DNA of 8,434 nt from an uncultured Eubacteriales bacterium (GTDB taxonomy: Bacteria > Bacillota > Clostridia > Peptostreptococcales > Anaerovoracaceae): the NCBI GenBank assembly GCA_959021945.1, contig CAUEYG010000042.1:1-8434 (forward strand), given 5' to 3'. Positions 6,195-8,434 of this stretch are shown piece after piece (position 1 is the first letter of the stretch; every line of letters starts with the position of its first letter). A program made the translations under genes and the position numbers. The notes under the pieces were generated by a model. It was not told the DNA's origin. It did not search any database and was given only the letters and a program-made list of their open reading frames with translations.

Positions 6195-7685
6195 ATGGAC
6201 GACAAAAAAGAATTAGTCCGGGAGTTAGGCCTTGCCGAATGTATTACCATTACGGCAGGCGCTGTTATCGGTGTAGGGCTGTTCACCGTAGGTTCCAATC
6301 AGGTTGGAGTAATGGGAAGCTCTGTTATTATTGCTTCTATCATATCTTTCTTATTAGTGTTATGGCCCTCGGCTATTTACGGTGAATTAGGCGCTACTTT
6401 GCCATTGGCTGGTGGTACATATTCTTATGCAAAGAGAGCCTTGAATTGGCCTACTGCCATTTTCTGCAGCTGGCACTATACCCTGGCGCAGATTGGTATT
6501 GCAGGAGGAGAAGCACTTGCTTTTGCAAATTATATCAATATTTTATTTAATGAAGGTCTTCATCTTGGCATTAACCTTGACACCAGAGTTGTCGGTTCGC
6601 TTTTAATGATTGTTTTTACAATTATCAATTTTAGAGGAATCAAATTTTCCGGAAGATCGCAGAATGCCTTTATGTTCTTTTTCTGGGCTGTTGCTTTAAT
6701 TTGGATGGTAATGGAGTTTAGAACAATTGACTTTTCCAATTTTGCTCCTATTTTCTCAGGTGTTCCTGATGAGTTCACAGCTTTTGCAAAGACTACAATT
6801 GCAGTTTGGTGGTGTTTTGCAGGATTTGAAACTTGTGTAGGTATGGGATCAGAAGTTAAATTCCCGCAGATCACATTGCCTCGTGCATTAACAGTTGCTC
6901 CATTTTTAGTATTTGCTGTAAATGCTCTGTTCCAGTTCTTCCTTGTCGGCATTACAGAATTGAGCAATCAGAGTATGCTCACTGACTCAGGCGCTCCATT
7001 TGCTGATGCCATGATTCAGGCAGGGATCGTTGGTTTCCCATTTATCTTGCTCTGTCTTGGAATTACTCTGGGCGGGGATTTCAGCTCCATGATTCCTTGT
7101 ACCGGCGGCGCTGCAAGATATATGTATATCATGGCTGTTGATGGTTGTTTCCCTAAGGCATGTGCAAAAGTTCACCCTAAATACAGGAGCCCTTATATTT
7201 CTGTAATCATTGTTGGTATTGTTGGTATCTTGTTCATTGCTACTAACTCCATTGTTATCGTATCCGCTATGTGTGCATTTTCACAGATGCTTTGCTATAT
7301 CATCGGCTACATCTCCTATCTGGTGCTCTATAAGAAGGAACCGGATCTAAAGAGACCTTGGCATGCTCCTGCCGGTAAAGTCGGTGCAGTAATCAGCATT
7401 TTTGCCTATGCAGTATTGGCTGTTTTAGGTGTTGATTGGACAGCAATCTGGTACAACATCGGATTATCGGTAATTTGTATTTCTTACATCATTTATGCTA
7501 TTGGCATTAAAAAGAAAACTCCGCCTCAAGAAGCCATTGATGCTGAGCTTCTAGCTTTAAAAACAGCAGATCCTTCTCCGGAAGAAAAAGCCCAGCTTGA
7601 CAAACAGTACTTCAGATGGAGAACAGGAGCTTATGTTGCATCTCTGGTTGCTGTTGTTGCCTTTATCATTGCTGCTGTTATTTAA
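6195..7685 (+). CDS. APC-superfamily amino acid / amine permease
   Basis: This 496-residue integral membrane protein has about 12-13 hydrophobic segments. The first begins with ITAGAVIGVGLF (residues about 19-30), the unwound substrate-binding helix signature of the amino acid-polyamine-organocation superfamily. Further family features are YGELGATLPLAGGTYSYAKRAL (62-83), the segment around WWCFAGFETCVGMGSE (205-220), and the late loop KKEPDLKRPWHAP (380-392). Such proteins import amino acids or small amines, usually with protons or sodium, across the cytoplasmic membrane. Ethanolamine permeases belong to the same superfamily. After a charged cytoplasmic stretch (about 438-477) there is one extra C-terminal hydrophobic segment (about 478-496). 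AGGAGG precedes the ATG by 9 nt. It is divergent from the AraC operon and followed by its own terminator, so it probably imports the substrate of the neighbouring kinase/aminotransferase (inference). The superfamily is firm; the exact substrate is unknown. Confidence 0.87.
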   Translation: MDDKKELVRELGLAECITITAGAVIGVGLFTVGSNQVGVMGSSVIIASIISFLLVLWPSAIYGELGATLPLAGGTYSYAKRALNWPTAIFCSWHYTLAQIGIAGGEALAFANYINILFNEGLHLGINLDTRVVGSLLMIVFTIINFRGIKFSGRSQNAFMFFFWAVALIWMVMEFRTIDFSNFAPIFSGVPDEFTAFAKTTIAVWWCFAGFETCVGMGSEVKFPQITLPRALTVAPFLVFAVNALFQFFLVGITELSNQSMLTDSGAPFADAMIQAGIVGFPFILLCLGITLGGDFSSMIPCTGGAARYMYIMAVDGCFPKACAKVHPKYRSPYISVIIVGIVGILFIATNSIVIVSAMCAFSQMLCYIIGYISYLVLYKKEPDLKRPWHAPAGKVGAVISIFAYAVLAVLGVDWTAIWYNIGLSVICISYIIYAIGIKKKTPPQEAIDAELLALKTADPSPEEKAQLDKQYFRWRTGAYVASLVAVVAFIIAAVI

Positions 7686-7713
7686 CAGAGTTGAAATCCA
7701 CCCTAAAAAAGTA

Positions 7714-7768
7714 ACTAATAAAAAATACCAATCTGCTAACAAAACGCAGGTTGGTATTTTTTATTAGT
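7714..7768. terminator. Strong bidirectional intrinsic terminator
   Basis: A 23-bp inverted repeat with a single G-U pair and a 9-nt loop: the left arm runs 7714-7736, the loop is 7737-7745, the right arm 7746-7768. The outer part is A-rich on the left and U-rich on the right (GGTATTTTTTATT), so it can end transcription of the permease on the plus strand and of the citrate synthase gene on the minus strand. Confidence 0.92.
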
Positions 7769-7781
7769 ACAAGCAGAAAGG

Positions 7782-8434
7782 TTAGTCTAAATTAGTCTCC
7801 AAAGGTTCTTCTAATCGGTATTTAGAAGGATCATGTCCTTCTAATTCAATCACGTTTCGTCTTGCAATAGGCTTGTAGATTCGGTCTTCTCCTATACTCA
7901 TATACGATGGTCTGATGATTTTGTCTACATTGATCAATTCTTCAATGCGATGAGCACTCCAGCCCACCACCCTGGCGATAGCAAAGATAGGAGTATAAAG
8001 CTCCAGTGGAATTCCAAGCATACGATAAACCAGGCCGCTGAAAAAGTCCACATTGGCGCTGACTCCCTTATAAATCTTTCGCTTGTCCGCAATTACCTGT
8101 GGCGCCAGTTCTTCTACAGCAGCATACATGGCAAAATCCTTTTCATATCCCTTTTCCTCTGCAAGCTTTTTCACAAAGCCTTTAAAAATCTCTGCTCTCG
8201 GGTCAGATATACTGTAGATTGCATGTCCCATTCCATAAATCAAACCTTTTTCGTCAAAAGCCTTTTTATCAACAATATCCTCCAAATACCTTCTGATTTT
8301 TTCCTTATCCGAAATGTCTTTTACTGTCTCTTTCAGATCCTGCATCATTTCCACCACTTTAATATTAGCGCCTCCATGCCTTGGCCCTTTTAAGGAACAC
8401 AACGCAGCGGCTATGACAGAATAAGTGTCAGAAC
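7782..8434 (-). CDS. Citrate synthase, C-terminal half (5' part beyond window)
   Basis: There are 216 codons plus the stop; the frame is open to the right edge and begins mid-protein, so about half of a usual 430-450-residue citrate synthase is seen. All three catalytic residues are visible: His in GPRHGGAN (window residue 19), His in YGMGHAIY (residue 70) and Asp in NVDFFSG (residue 129). The substrate-binding Arg in SDPRAEIF (79) and the WSAHRIEE motif are also present. The enzyme condenses oxaloacetate with acetyl-CoA to citrate in the cytoplasm. A 2-methylcitrate synthase activity cannot be excluded from this half. The C-terminus is extended slightly past the usual RP-YIG helix region (EGHDPSKYRLEEP...). 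It converges on the permease, and both share the hairpin just downstream of its stop. An internal TTG at 8402 is not a start, because the preceding in-frame residues continue the citrate-synthase sequence. Confidence 0.93.
   Translation of the reverse strand, partial: SDTYSVIAAALCSLKGPRHGGANIKVVEMMQDLKETVKDISDKEKIRRYLEDIVDKKAFDEKGLIYGMGHAIYSISDPRAEIFKGFVKKLAEEKGYEKDFAMYAAVEELAPQVIADKRKIYKGVSANVDFFSGLVYRMLGIPLELYTPIFAIARVVGWSAHRIEELINVDKIIRPSYMSIGEDRIYKPIARRNVIELEGHDPSKYRLEEPLETNLD

Noticed and set aside
6560..6967. 135-codon minus-strand frame inside the permease
   Set aside because: It is antisense to the membrane-protein gene with no supporting start signal or family resemblance.
7950..8393. 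147-codon plus-strand frame opposite the citrate synthase gene
   Set aside because: It is antisense to conserved citrate-synthase catalytic motifs, has no ribosome binding site, and is low-complexity His/Ser/Phe-rich in the manner of a shadow frame.

Overview
The window looks like chromosomal DNA of a low-to-moderate GC, endospore-forming Firmicute, most likely class Clostridia and probably Lachnospiraceae-like. The evidence is a yqfC-yqfD sporulation pair, strong AGGAGG-type ribosome binding sites, U-rich intrinsic terminators, and a moderately AT-rich base composition. No tRNA, rRNA, insertion sequence, CRISPR array or phage gene was seen.

Layout. (1) 1-1443, minus strand: the sporulation pair yqfC then yqfD. 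yqfD runs off the left edge, and its probable GTG start lies inside yqfC. (2) 1444-1619: a divergent promoter region with a sigma-E-like and a sigma-A-like candidate for yqfC, and a perfect -10 hexamer toward the right. (3) 1620-2405, plus strand: a PHP-family phosphoesterase of the histidinol-phosphatase type. It ends in a bidirectional hairpin terminator at 2408-2452. (4) 2481-5996, minus strand: a compact three-gene operon in the order AraC-type regulator, FGGY (glycerol-kinase-like) kinase, class V (PhnW/AGT-like) aminotransferase. (5) 5997-6194: a divergent intergenic control region. (6) 6195-7685, plus strand: an APC-superfamily amine/amino-acid permease. It ends in a 23-bp-stem bidirectional terminator at 7714-7768. 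(7) 7782-8434, minus strand: the C-terminal half of a citrate synthase, cut by the right edge.

The most interesting part is 2481-7685, a self-contained regulator / kinase / aminotransferase / permease module between two bidirectional terminators. The kinase is very close to glycerol kinase, but the glycerol-binding Arg of the NQRET motif is Gly (NQGET). The aminotransferase resembles 2-aminoethylphosphonate or alanine-glyoxylate transaminases, but the substrate-binding Arg of the FRIG motif is Gln (FQVA). Both enzymes therefore seem to have an altered substrate pocket. The neighbouring permease belongs to a superfamily that carries amino acids and ethanolamine. My working inference is uptake, phosphorylation and transamination of a small amino alcohol (glycerol-like or ethanolamine-like), induced through the AraC regulator. 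The substrate cannot be fixed from sequence alone.
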